Part shown: piece by piece, positions 10,593-20,376 of the stretch
Position numbering within the stretch: the stretch's first letter is position 1
Layout: the number at the start of each line of letters is the position of its first letter
NCBI GenBank assembly: GCA_032871835.1
Contig: CM065295.1
Coordinates: 27,786,501-27,850,500, forward strand
DNA from: Dipteronia dyeriana
Lineage: Eukaryota > Streptophyta > Magnoliopsida > Sapindales > Sapindaceae
Length of the DNA: 64,000 nucleotides
Direction of reading: 5' to 3'
Notes under the pieces: model-generated
What the model saw: only the letters and a program-made list of their open reading frames with translations
Database searches by the model: none
Told to the model about the DNA's origin: nothing
Position numbers and translations under genes: made by a program

Positions 10593-13500
10593 ATGACGAG
10601 CAGGTTGAAGAAATTGCTTAAAACTCTAGAGGGAGATTGGTTCAAGGGAAAATTGACCCTACACGACCATTTTGAAGCCCTCACCCGTATAGACGATGCA
10701 CTTAACCGGGTCCCTGAAGAGTTTGCTGTTGATGATCGGTGTCGGTTCATGGCCTCATGTTTCTGGCATTTCTTATCGATGCAACGGGAACTGAAGTTTT
10801 TGGGTGTTGTTATTCATCAGTTGCTTTTGCGGTAGTTAGACCATGACTGGCCAACAGATAAGATCCGGTTCTTGTTAGGGAACCATGTGGTCAGGTTTTC
10901 GAAGGTGGAATTTAGCCTCATCACCGGATTACGTCTTGGAGTCGTACCGGACATGAGTATGTATGTTGCAGTTGAGAATGACATACATCAACGGTACTTT
11001 CCTGGACACGATGAGGTATCGTTGGATTACTTGAGGGTTGTTCTTACCCGCAGAGAGTTTCAACAGGCGTATGATGCTGTGAAGTTATGCCTCATTTACA
11101 TGTTGAACTGGATATTGATGGGGGTGGACGAGAGATTGAAGATTCCAGTTTGGCAGTTTCGGTTGTTAGATGACCTTAATGCCTTCGATGCGTTCCCGTA
11201 GGGTGCCCACGTGTATAGGCATTCTATCTTTTCATTCAAGCATGCGTTACCGCGACGACGTGAGGAGAGACGCTAGCAGTCACAGGGCGATGTTGGACAT
11301 TCCGTGGAGGGGTACAACATCTACGGTCTATCACATACCCTTTTGGTAAGAAATTTGATTTCCAACATGTACATTAAATTTCGTTTCCAAAATTGTTTTG
11401 GATTATAACTGTTCTTATCTTTTATGCAGATATTTGCTTTCGAGGTGATCCCCCAACTGGGCGTCGATTTCGGGACTCGAAGGGTTATAGATCTTTCTCC
11501 TTGTATGTTGAAGTGGGAGTTGACCAAACAACCTAGATGGAAGAAGCTGGACAAGATTTTTAGTGCTAGGGTAATTATTTAATTTGTTAATCGTTATATT
11601 ACTTACTATATGTAACAATGACATTCATCTAACTAAGCTTTCAGATGTCTGCGAGGACGAAAATCGTGCACACAGCAGCTGAGGCGGTGGCACAGTACTT
11701 CGCAGGCCTAAGTGAGGGGGGGAGCCCGTATGTGCAGGATGACAGGATTCACCTTCCTACTGTCCTTGATTCGACTATTAGTGCAGATCGTCCCGAGGAG
11801 GAGGGTGTGATTAGGAGGTGTAGTAAGACAGAGCCTTCAGACCTAACGGGTGCAGATTTTAGTGGCATGGAAACTGGTGGATTTGAGCCATCTCCTCGGT
11901 GAGTAAGGCGTAGAAGGCTTCGATTTACCACCCCAGGACTTGGTGCCGCTACAGAGGATTCCCGTGCAGGCGTTGGACTTGATGGGGAGGTAAGTTGAGA
12001 TGGTAGTTTTGTTTTTAATAACAAGATCTGTTGATTGTTTTAGTATCAACAATGTTGCATGATTTCAGGCCCCATGGGAATATCAGTTCAACGAGTTGCA
12101 TGAAGCCCTCAGGAAGAGTGAGGATGATCGACAACAACAGCATCAAGAGTTGTTGGATTTGATCTGGAAGAGCGAGAAGGATCGACAGCAACAACATGAG
12201 TTGCTTGCATTGATCGGGGACCTTCAGGGCTTCAAGACGCATATGTATCAGCATAGGGAGGATCCACATACCGGTGGGGCAGTTTTGGAGAGTGGGGCTC
12301 AGTTTCCCCCTCCCCCTCCCCCTCTCCCTCCGAGCGAGCAGCCGATCCCCCATCCCCCTTGGAGTGAGCAACAGGCTCCCCCTCCACCTCCGAGCGAGCA
12401 GCCGACCCCTTCTCCCCCTCTCCATCCCCCTCTCCCTCCCCCTCCCCCTCCCCTTCCGAGAGAGCAGCAGGCTCCCCCTCCAGCTCAGAGCGAGCAGCAA
12501 GTCCCCCCTCCCTCTAGAACCAAGCAGCAGGCTCCCCCTCCACAGACGAGCGAGCAGTAGGCTCCCCCTCCACAGACGAGCGAGCAGTAGGCTCCCCCTC
12601 CACCCACGAGCTAGCAGCCGGCCCCTCATCCCCCTCAGAGTGAGGAGAAAGCTCCTCCTCCACCTCCTCTCATGCAGCAGGCTCCCCTTCCACCGACTAC
12701 TTTGATCCAGCCACACATGGAACGAAGCTCCTCATATCAGCACGCCCCAACGGGGGGAGTTCGACAGTAGAGGGGTGTACTGAAGCGCGGTTGGCAGTTG
12801 CTTAGCCCGTACACAGATCCGTGCCGACCTAAGAGGGTAATGGTAATACTAGAGGGACCTGACCATGTATTTAATCCCCACGGACTGGTGGACGGTGACC
12901 AGTTGAAGGCTTACCGAGCCTTCAAGAAGAACGTAAACGGGAAACTGTAAGTAAATTTCTTTGTTATTTAGGTGGCATCTTTTCTTGTAATGAATTAAAA
13001 AAATGTGTAGCTAATGGAACATTAATACAGACCTGATGTTGATTTGCTGGAGCAAGTTGATGTTGCATGGTTCCATCGGATGCAGACCAAATTCATGGAT
13101 GTTGAAGATGAGGTAAGTGGGACCGTAAATTCTGTTTTTAATATTTGTTTTAGATGTGTAATCCTCCTAACATATCTTTACGTGTTTATATTCCCAGAAT
13201 ATGGACGCGTACCTCCATGTTCTTCAGAAGCATCAACGGGCTTTCCTGAATGTGTACAGTTAGATGGTCAACATATTGGATACGCAATTTTTTGTAAGTA
13301 CTGAAATTAGTAATGAGTACGCATGCTTGTAGATTTGTATGGAAAACATTAATAATTTTGAGTTTATGTTTCTACAGTCCTTTCTGGAGCACCAGTACAG
13401 GAAAATGATGCCTCGTGATTCTCACGAGGAGATCACCCCAGTGCGGTGGAATGTTTTGAGGTCTTGGTGGAAAGATGACGACCTTACGACGGTGCTTGGT

Positions 13501-14124
13501 GGTGCCCCGCTTGGATGCTGTCTGTGGCACGAGGTTGACATGGTAAGTGTTACTTGGTTTGCAATTACAAATATAAATGTCTTTGTACATCCTAACACCC
13601 GCTGTTTACGTTTACAGATCCTGATACCGTGCAACATTGGGCGCCAACATTGGCTATTGGTGATTGTGGACCTCATATGTGGGAAGATGTTCATAGTCGA
13701 CCCCTGGAGACAGGAGGTCCCTACTCATATCCAGAAGTAGCAGGTAGCCCCGTTGCCCTACTTTGTGCCCTCGATGTTGCATCAGGCCAGGTTTTATACT
13801 GCACAACCAGCTGGACTTGAGAAATTTAAGAAGACAAGTAAGCCCTTCTCAGTCAGCGTGGTGTCCGAAAAACGTATCCCCCAGCTGAAGAAAGCGTAAG
13901 ACATTTTGTAATAGTAACTTTGAGATTGTATTATTATAAACCTAATGTTTTTTTTAACGCTTGTTAATGTGTCCAACAGCAGGGGTAACTGTGGTTCCCA
14001 CACGTTGAGATTGATGGAGTACTTACTGGCAGACAAAAAGGATTTCGATTGGTCGGAAGAAGATATGGGGATCATTCGGGAGAAGATGACAGTTGAAATA
14101 TTTGTAAACTCCCGGTCCGTTTAG
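10593..14124 (+). pseudogene. K1 ULP1-like cysteine protease gene (DUF1985 + C48)
   Basis: A nine-exon gene model with GT-AG introns: 10593-11346, 11430-11570, 11645-11989, 12069-12946, 13031-13112, 13198-13293, 13378-13542, 13618-13895, 13980-14124. Exon 1 encodes a DUF1985-type N-terminal domain; exon 4 has a Gln-rich coiled stretch and a Pro-rich repeat; exons 7-9 form the C48 fold. The triad pattern is present: His in RQHWLLVIVD, Asp exactly 17 residues later in IVDPW, and Cys in GNCGSHTLRLMEYL. In the family this domain removes SUMO or a related modifier; the role inside MULEs is unknown. Premature stops (10833, 11199, several in exons 1, 4, 6 and 8) show that it is not functional as read. 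It converges on the transposase gene 178 bp away. Confidence 0.9.
12300..12710 (+). repeat. Pro-rich coding minisatellite in K1 ULP gene
   Basis: Imperfect ~27-36-bp units built on CTCCCCCTCC plus GAGCGAGCAG encode runs of Pro separated by SEQQ. The unit at 12531-12602 is repeated with CAG changed to TAG, so the stop codon was copied with the repeat. K2 keeps a shorter Pro-rich stretch at the same place (about 24700-25020, minus strand). Confidence 0.88.
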
Positions 14125-14302
14125 ATTTATGTAGTAATTCATTTGTATATGTACCAATTCTTTTGTATATGTACCAATTCTTTTGTATAAAAATGTTTAC
14201 ATTTGCATATATACAAATCATATTTAAATACATTGCATTTCAGCTAATGAACAAGTCATACGAGTTCAAATTATCACAATGTCATCATGATAACGCCTCA
14301 AA

Positions 14303-17061
14303 TCATTCCACGGTGGAGTCTCTAGTAGAGCACATCTGTCTGTTGTGACCAATTGTGTGACAGATACTACACCTGCGTCTGTATTCCTTATAAATTACTC
14401 TGCTCAGACCTTCATTAGTCAAAGTTGGGTTAGAACATATCCTCGAATTATGCCCTGGTTGTCCACATCGTCTACAATTTTGTGTAGTTGTTCTCTCCGA
14501 AGATGAGATACGGCGTGAAGCCCTCGGGCGGCCTGCTTATCTCCTGGAGCTTGGATTCAAAACGACTCTCTCATCGATGTCAGATGGTACAATCCAAGTG
14601 GAAGGATGTCCAACCGGCATAATAGGAACCGAGTACGCATCAATAAGTGTTTGTCGCTTGTAGTAGTCCGCACAGAGGGATGTGAAATCCATGTTTCGGT
14701 TCCTATAAAAACATTGAAAACGATAAGATTCACGTTTAAGTAATATTCACCATAGACAAAATTGTATGATGTACCTTGGGGCAGCGAGAGCGTGAGAACA
14801 TAGAAGAAGGTCCATTTGGAATTTGTTGCATGTGTAGGTCTTCCGGGCTAAGTCAACGGTCCACTGTTTTCCAGCCCGCTTCACCGAGAATATGTTCCAG
14901 TCAACAGGATTAACGGTCATAAAATTGCACTTATCAACACGTTTTAGGATCACAAGATGTGTTGTGTCGGTCAACTGATGACGCATGGATTGTGCAGCCC
15001 TATGACGATCGTGAAACCAACGTTGTAGCATATTCCTAATGAACTCTGCCAAAGTCAACATAGGCAGTTGCCTTGGAAATTTTAGGCATGAGTTTATGAA
15101 TTCTACAGCATTTGTTGTCATGACTCTATACCTTCTGTCTGGGCAGTGTACACGGGACCACCTGTGTGGACTGGCATTAATTATATATTCATATGCATTC
15201 GGGTGCATGTTTCGTAACTCTTCCATGTGCCGGTTATATTGCACTCGGTGTACGCTCGGGCTACTTTGTCCATTATTACGGCAACATTCTTTCTATGATA
15301 TCGCTTCTTAATATTTTCATAAAGGTGCCAACAACATATGGTATGGGTGGCATAAGGAAACACTTTAGAAATCCCTGCTTCAATGCTTGCATTGTCGATC
15401 GGAAATGAAAACCAAATCATCTATATGGCCAAGGGCACCTTTCAAGCAATCAAAAAACCACTCCCATGATAGGTTTTTTTTTGAGTCACCTTACCCAAAA
15501 GCAATTGGATAAACCTGTTCATTCTCATCTTGTACAGTTGCAACAAATATTATGCCCCCTAATCTACTCTTTAAATGGGTACCATCAACGGAAATAACTG
15601 GACGCATACACCTCTGGAATCCTGTGAGTGAGGCACCCAATGAAATTAAAAAGTATAGGAATTTACCATTTTCATCACACTGTAAGTCAATAATCGTTTC
15701 GGGATTTTGTTGTTCTAACACGTAACCAAATGATGGCAGTTGTTGAAAGCTTTCCTTATGCGTTCCATAGGTCAGTGACAATGCATAATCAAAGGCTTGA
15801 TGTGCCTTACTATACATTATTTGGATGCCATACATTGTTTTCATGTAGGCGATTATATCATTCAGACGCATTAGTAGACCATCTTGTTGTTGCAATCTAG
15901 GTGCAACCACTTTTCCAATTATGACTGCACTAGCTTATCGATGGCGGCAATGAATCTCCTCCAACGGACAAGTGTGTTCATTGATAAAACTTCTTACTTG
16001 AAAGTATGTCGCTTCATCTCTCCTAACCGCTCTTAACTTCCACGTACAGTTGTTTATCAAACAAACCAGATGTAATGTTGTCTTATTCGACCTTTTCACT
16101 TACCACTCGAAGTTGTGCCGCATTGCAAAATGCCCAGTCAATCTCTTCAAATCCTTTTTAGTAGGAAAAAATTGACTTTTATATATCATGTTGGTAGGTT
16201 CATCTTCTACCAAGTTCCTGCTTCCACCCACACCAAACGAGTATGATTCTACTCCTGGAATAACCCACGTTCTGGCATTCTCATAATCAACTGGAGTTAC
16301 ATCAGGTCGGACCTCAGATGTCTCAGCTATATCTACTACAGTGGAACTACATTTGTGTACACGTCTTGCACGACTTTCCGTTTTGAATGGTTCTTCATCT
16401 TCCTAATTGTTCGCTACATTATGTACCGGATGCAAATTTAGCTCATTAGCCACCTCATGGATTGGTAAGTTATGAGGTTCATTGTTCTGCTCATTATTCA
16501 TGTCATTGTACATCTCATTGTATTGGTGGTTGTACTGCCCAGCATTCATTTCAATTTGACAACCGAAATCATCGTCCAATTGAGCTCCAACTATATCACC
16601 ATGGTCGGCTACTTCCAGTGGGACACCACAAAGGTTTTCCCTACCGTCAATCCCACTTTTTTCTGTGAACAACTGGTTGCTTCCGTCTGAAGATCAAAAA
16701 TGTTGGGTGTTATCATGAGGAGGGATTTTTTCACCGATGACATCTCCTGCAGCCCTCTCAATTAAACTGACACATACTTGATGGATCACCCTATCTTCCC
16801 CTAGCATAAACAAAACATCGTCGTCATTTCTTATAAATGTGCGACATGTTGTCCGGGAACGATTGATATAGATTGTAGATGAGAAATGTATTTGTTCACA
16901 TCGTACTTCACAACAGTTTGTATGATCGACACCAGCTCTTCGTAAGTCATATTTCTGGACACATACATTCCTTGGTTATCGGAACCAAGAAACCTCTGAC
17001 TTCCATCAGGTCATTGCTCCCATCGACCGTTGTAAGATATGACTAATCTAACCCGATCCAT
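14303..17061 (-). pseudogene. K1 MURA-like transposase
   Basis: Runs from ATG at 17061 to TGA at 14303, with one small intron (14774-14703). An N-terminal domain (MDRVRLVISYNGRWEQ) leads to an acidic Asn-rich linker, a MuDR N-terminal zinc-finger-like region (NEHTCPLEE near 15960), and the MULE transposase core: first Asp in RPVISVDGTHLK (15603-15568) and the TTNAVEFINS block at 15130-15100 in place of the usual N-x-A-E-x-x-N motif. A SWIM-type segment follows (CNKF...CSHALA), then two CCHC knuckles, CRRCGQPGHNSRIC and CSICHTIGHNRQMC (14480-14320). Several in-frame stops and at least one frameshift near 15420 disable it. In the family this protein cuts at the TIRs and makes 9-bp target duplications. 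Confidence 0.9.
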
Positions 17062-17136
17062 TTCCTGTGAAAATCATCACAAACAATTATTAACAAATAA
17101 AAAAAATTACTTTTACAATTACAAAAATTTCTCAAC

Positions 17137-17905
17137 TGTAAGGGATCGAGAACATGTTTTTCGGGATCGAGCTTTTTTTGTAATGGATTGAGAACATTTA
17201 CAAACGGATCGAGCTTTTTGGAAATTGATTGAGAACATTTTCTAAGTGATCGAACTTTTTTCAAATGGATCGAGTACTTTTTATAAGGGATCGAGAACTT
17301 TTTCAAGGGTTCGAGAATATTTTACAATGGATCGAGAACTTTTATAACGATTTGATTCGAGAACTTTTATCAAGAATATTTGTCAAATTATCGAGAACTT
17401 TATATAACGGTTCGAGAACTTTTAACAAGGGAACAAGAACTTTTTCTAAGGGATCGATATCATTTCTAACGGTTCGAGAACTTTTTTAAGGGATCGAGAA
17501 TATTTGTCAAATTATCGAGAACTTTTATCAAGGGATCGAGAACTTTTATCAAGGGATCGAGAACTTTTAACAATGGAACGAGAACTTTTTCTAAGGGATC
17601 GAGAACATTTCTAACGGGTCGAGAACTTTTTTAAGGGATCGAGAATATTTGTCAAATTATCGAGAACTTTTATCAAGTGATCGAGAACTTTTATCAAGGG
17701 ACCGAGAACTTTTTCTAAGGGACCGAGAACTTTTTCTAAGGGATCGAGAACTTTTTTAAGGGATCGAGATTATTTGTCAAATTATCGAGAACTTTTATAA
17801 CGGTTCGAGAACTTTCATCCAGGGATCGAGAACTTTTCCTAAGGGATCGAGCATTTTTTTTATCGAGTATTTTTTTCAAATAATCGAGCTTTTTTCAAAC
17901 TAAAC
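17137..17905 (+). repeat. Minisatellite array, K1 transposase leader intron
   Basis: About 35 units of GATCGAGAACTTTTATCAAG and variants, on the same strand as the array at 9689-10550 and therefore antisense to the transposase. A block with TATTTGTCAAATTATCGAG recurs at about 17372, 17499, 17646 and 17773, giving a higher-order period of roughly 125-145 bp. It lies upstream of the transposase ATG (17061). Confidence 0.93.
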
Positions 17906-18325
17906 AAAAGCTCGTTCCAATATAAAATAAGTTCGATTCATCTTTAAATATTCTCGATCACACAAGAAAAAAGCTCGGATGTCTTCAATGTTCATACATT
18001 CTAGTGCAGAATCTGAAATGGATACATTGTTATCGAGGAATTGATATATTGTTAACCCACACAGAAATGAATATAAAATATCTGAAATGTATAAAAGAAA
18101 TTTAAGTGAAAATCATAAATATTTGTTATCTTCTAGTGCAGAATCTGGAGAGAGACAACTTTTTTAGAGAGAGAGACGAGTTTTTCAGACAACTTTTTTG
18201 GGGATATACCAACGAGTTCAGAAAGTTGCTTTTTAAAAATTAAAGTTTAGAGATAATTTGGGTAGTTCACCATAATAGTTGCATTTTAAACTTAAGTTAT
18301 TAAAAGGGTGACATCACCACAACAC

Positions 18326-18547
18326 ACGTTAAAAAAGATTGTTTGTGTGATATTATTATATTTTTTTCAGTTTTAATACAATTATTAATATAATCAGGGT
18401 GTGTATGTGTAATTTTCTCTTAACTTCCATTTCAATTCTGTTAGCTATTGTCAATAAATGAAAATTCAGAGTGTTTAATACCAAGAAAAAAAAATATGGC
18501 ACTTTACTGCCACACTATAAGTTCAAGGGCATTGGTTTTATTAACCC
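18326..18547 (-). repeat. Right terminal inverted repeat of element X
   Basis: Inverse partner of 1214-1437. It begins, read outward-in on minus, with GGGTTAATAAAACCAATGCC, and its inner edge (AATATCACACAAACA) abuts K1. Confidence 0.85.
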
Positions 18548-18752
18548 TATAATATAATATAACATATATATTAAATATTATTATATATTTTTTATAAGTT
18601 AGAATAATTCATAGATAAACAGTATTTGTTCACATCATCAAAAACGCATCCAAAGTAAGAACAACAAATATCTTCAACAAAACATTCCTTAAAAAACTAA
18701 CAGCTCAGCCTGACCATGTATAAAATTGTTCAAAACAACCATAAAGAGAAAC

Positions 18753-19201
18753 TCAACGCTTCCAAGAGACACCAACTGTCTTCCCATGACGAACTGTAGC
18801 CTTGGTGTGCTGCCCACACACGCGAAGACCCCAGTAGTGCCTCAGACCACGGTGGTTCCTGATCTTTTTCAGACGCTCCAAATCATCTCTCAATTTCTTG
18901 TCAAGTGCATTTGATACAACCTGGGAATACTTTCCAACCTTGTAATCCTTCTGTCTATTCAAAACCAATCAGGAATTTTAAACTGTCGGGGGTTTTCAAC
19001 AATGACCATCCAATTCGGCAGAAGATAGTTCACCAGCCATCTTATTCATGTCAACATCAGCCTTCTTGCTGACGATGTTGGCAAACCGCCTTCCAATACC
19101 TTAATTGAGGTAAAAACAAAAATCATCTTCTGCTTCCCATCAACATTGGTGTTCAGCACACGCAAAATGTCCTGAAATTCCTCATTCGTCATCAGAGACA
19201 T
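18753..19201 (-). pseudogene. RPS18: Ribosomal protein S18 (uS13) processed pseudogene
   Basis: A whole-length copy of the cytosolic small-subunit protein, which normally sits at the head of the 40S subunit. Recognisable pieces are the N-terminus ([16 protein letters not shown]), the middle ([20 protein letters not shown]) and the C-terminus ([17 protein letters not shown], then KTVGVSWKR and stop). It spans 449 bp against about 459 bp expected, has no introns, and is broken by frameshifts around 19095 and 18990. Substitutions include KTVGVSWKR where the family has KKR. The intronless, full-length form points to reverse transcription of an mRNA. No clear poly-A or target duplication remains. 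It lies between element X and K3. Confidence 0.93.
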
Positions 19202-19337
19202 TTTGGATGCAGGGTTCGGCGATGAAGAGAGGAGAGGCTCTTCATCGACTGAAGCTGAAGGGTGTAGCCAACTATTATTATTATTATTATTATTATATAT
19301 ATGTAGAGGATATACTATGATATAATATATAATATTA
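19202..19337 (-). other. RPS18 upstream sequence and (ATT)n tract
   Basis: Directly upstream of the pseudogene ATG is about 60 bp of possible 5' UTR, then an (ATT)n microsatellite at 19264-19286 and AT-rich flank up to the K3 boundary. The stretch 18557-18752 on the other side is AT-rich and then 3' UTR-like, with nothing else recognised. Confidence 0.6.
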
Positions 19338-19403
19338 GTGAAAATGGTGAGGAAAGTCACATTTTTATTGTTATGTTACAATGATGTCACCAATTTAATA
19401 ACT

Positions 19404-19412
19404 TATATTTAA
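19404..19412 (+). repeat. Left target-site duplication of K2
   Basis: TATATTTAA is repeated exactly at 27799-27807. A 9-bp duplication is the Mutator signature and fixes both K2 boundaries. Confidence 0.92.
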
Positions 19413-19888
19413 GTGGAAATGGTGAGAAATGTCACATTTTTTTGGTGAGTTGCAGTGATATCACCGTTATAATAAATTATGTTTAAAAGACAACTATTAT
19501 GGTGAGCTACCGAAATTGCCCTTAAATAATCGATTTTTTATTCTTTAAAAACTGTCGCCTAAAAAAGTTGACTGAAAATCAATCACTTACTCCATTTTTT
19601 CTTCAGAAAACGAGCTTCATTCCAGATACTGCACAAGAAGGTAAATTAATATTTATGATCTTCATTTCCATTTTTTTCTTGTATTTCTGTGTGGTATAAC
19701 ACTGTATGAATATTTATGAACATGTTGTCTCAATTTTTTTACGTTTATGTCCTAAAGTTGTAAACTTTTAAAAAATAATGAATGAACATGTATATATATT
19801 TTTTTGTATATATATTTGGCTGAGTTGAGTTGTAGTGGTGCAAACAAGTTTATAATCTTGGGCATAAAAGCTGGAAAGCTTTTAAAAA

Positions 19889-20285
19889 AACTCGAAACAG
19901 TTGAAAAAAAACTCGATCAAATTCTAAAAAAGCTCGATCTAAAAAATAGATGCTGGATACGTAAAAAGAAAAGCCCGATCCCTCGAAAAAAAGATTGATC
20001 CCTAAAAAAAAGCTCGATCCTTGACAAAAAAAGCTCGATCCCTCACAAAAAAAAGCTCGATCTCGTACAAAAAAAGCTCGATCTCTCACAAAAAAAACTC
20101 GATTCCTCACAAAAGAACTCGATCCCTAAAATAAAAAGGTCGAGCCCATATTTGAAAAAAGCTCAAGCCATATTAAGGCTCGATTATGTAGAAATAGAGC
20201 TCGGTCTTGAACAAAAAAAGCTCGATCCCGTTAGAAAAAGCTCGATCATGTACAAAAAAACTCGATCAGTTAAAAAAAAAAGCTT
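19889..20285 (+). repeat. Minisatellite array, K2 transposase leader intron
   Basis: About 18 units of AAAAAAGCTCGATCCCTCAC and variants, between a donor-like AAGAAG|GTAAAT near 19640 and an acceptor TTTTGACAG just before ATG 20377. The A-rich strand is the transposase sense strand. Confidence 0.92.
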
Positions 20286-20376
20286 CATCTCTTACACTTT
20301 TGATTTTTGTTTAATCCTTTATAATTGTAAAATTAATATGAAATATTTATTTCTTAATAATGGTTTTGACAGGTTA

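Larger units (their letters stand above)
9234..18325 (+). mobile_element. K1: MULE carrying ULP1-like and transposase genes
   Basis: About 9.1 kb. The ULP-side end begins GGGCTCGAAAAATAAATGGC and aligns with the ULP-side ends of K2 (27798 inward), K3 (48566 inward) and K4 (54573 inward). The transposase-side end (18200-18325, read on the minus strand) aligns with the left end of K2; both ends share the core ATCAC followed ~20 bp inward by TTTAAAA. The ULP-like gene is on plus (10593-14124) and the transposase on minus (14303-17061), separated by 178 bp. Minisatellite arrays fill the leader intron of each gene. The outermost bases of the transposase end look missing or replaced by X sequence and no 9-bp duplication is visible, so the right boundary is uncertain by about 30 bp. 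Confidence 0.85.
1214..18547. mobile_element. Element X: MULE-like element with ~220-bp TIRs
   Basis: The segment starts GGGTTAATAGCACT and ends in the inverse of GGGTTAATAAAACC. The outer ~220 bp of each end align as inverted repeats, a size and GGG start typical of Mutator-like elements. The flanking 9-mers CACAATATA (1205-1213) and TATAATATA (18548-18556) match at 7 of 9 positions, both differences being C/T, so they may be an aged 9-bp target-site duplication; the sequence is AT-rich, so this is weak. After removing the gypsy element (2447-9107) and K1 (9234-18325), X itself is only about 1.6 kb and has no transposase. K1's right edge meets the inner edge of X's right TIR, so K1 probably inserted there with a local deletion. 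The alternative, that K1 was always the inside of X, is less likely because K2 and K3 have no X-type ends. Confidence 0.55.

Noticed and set aside
9640..10621. Open frames of 60-120 codons rich in KDRE/FQRIENFF across the arrays
   Set aside because: They follow the ~20-bp unit in every frame and sit in leader introns; the translated pattern mirrors the DNA repeat and gives no known domain.
18753..19201. Functional RPS18 gene
   Set aside because: Frameshifts, about 10 missing bases and changed conserved residues show that it is a pseudogene.
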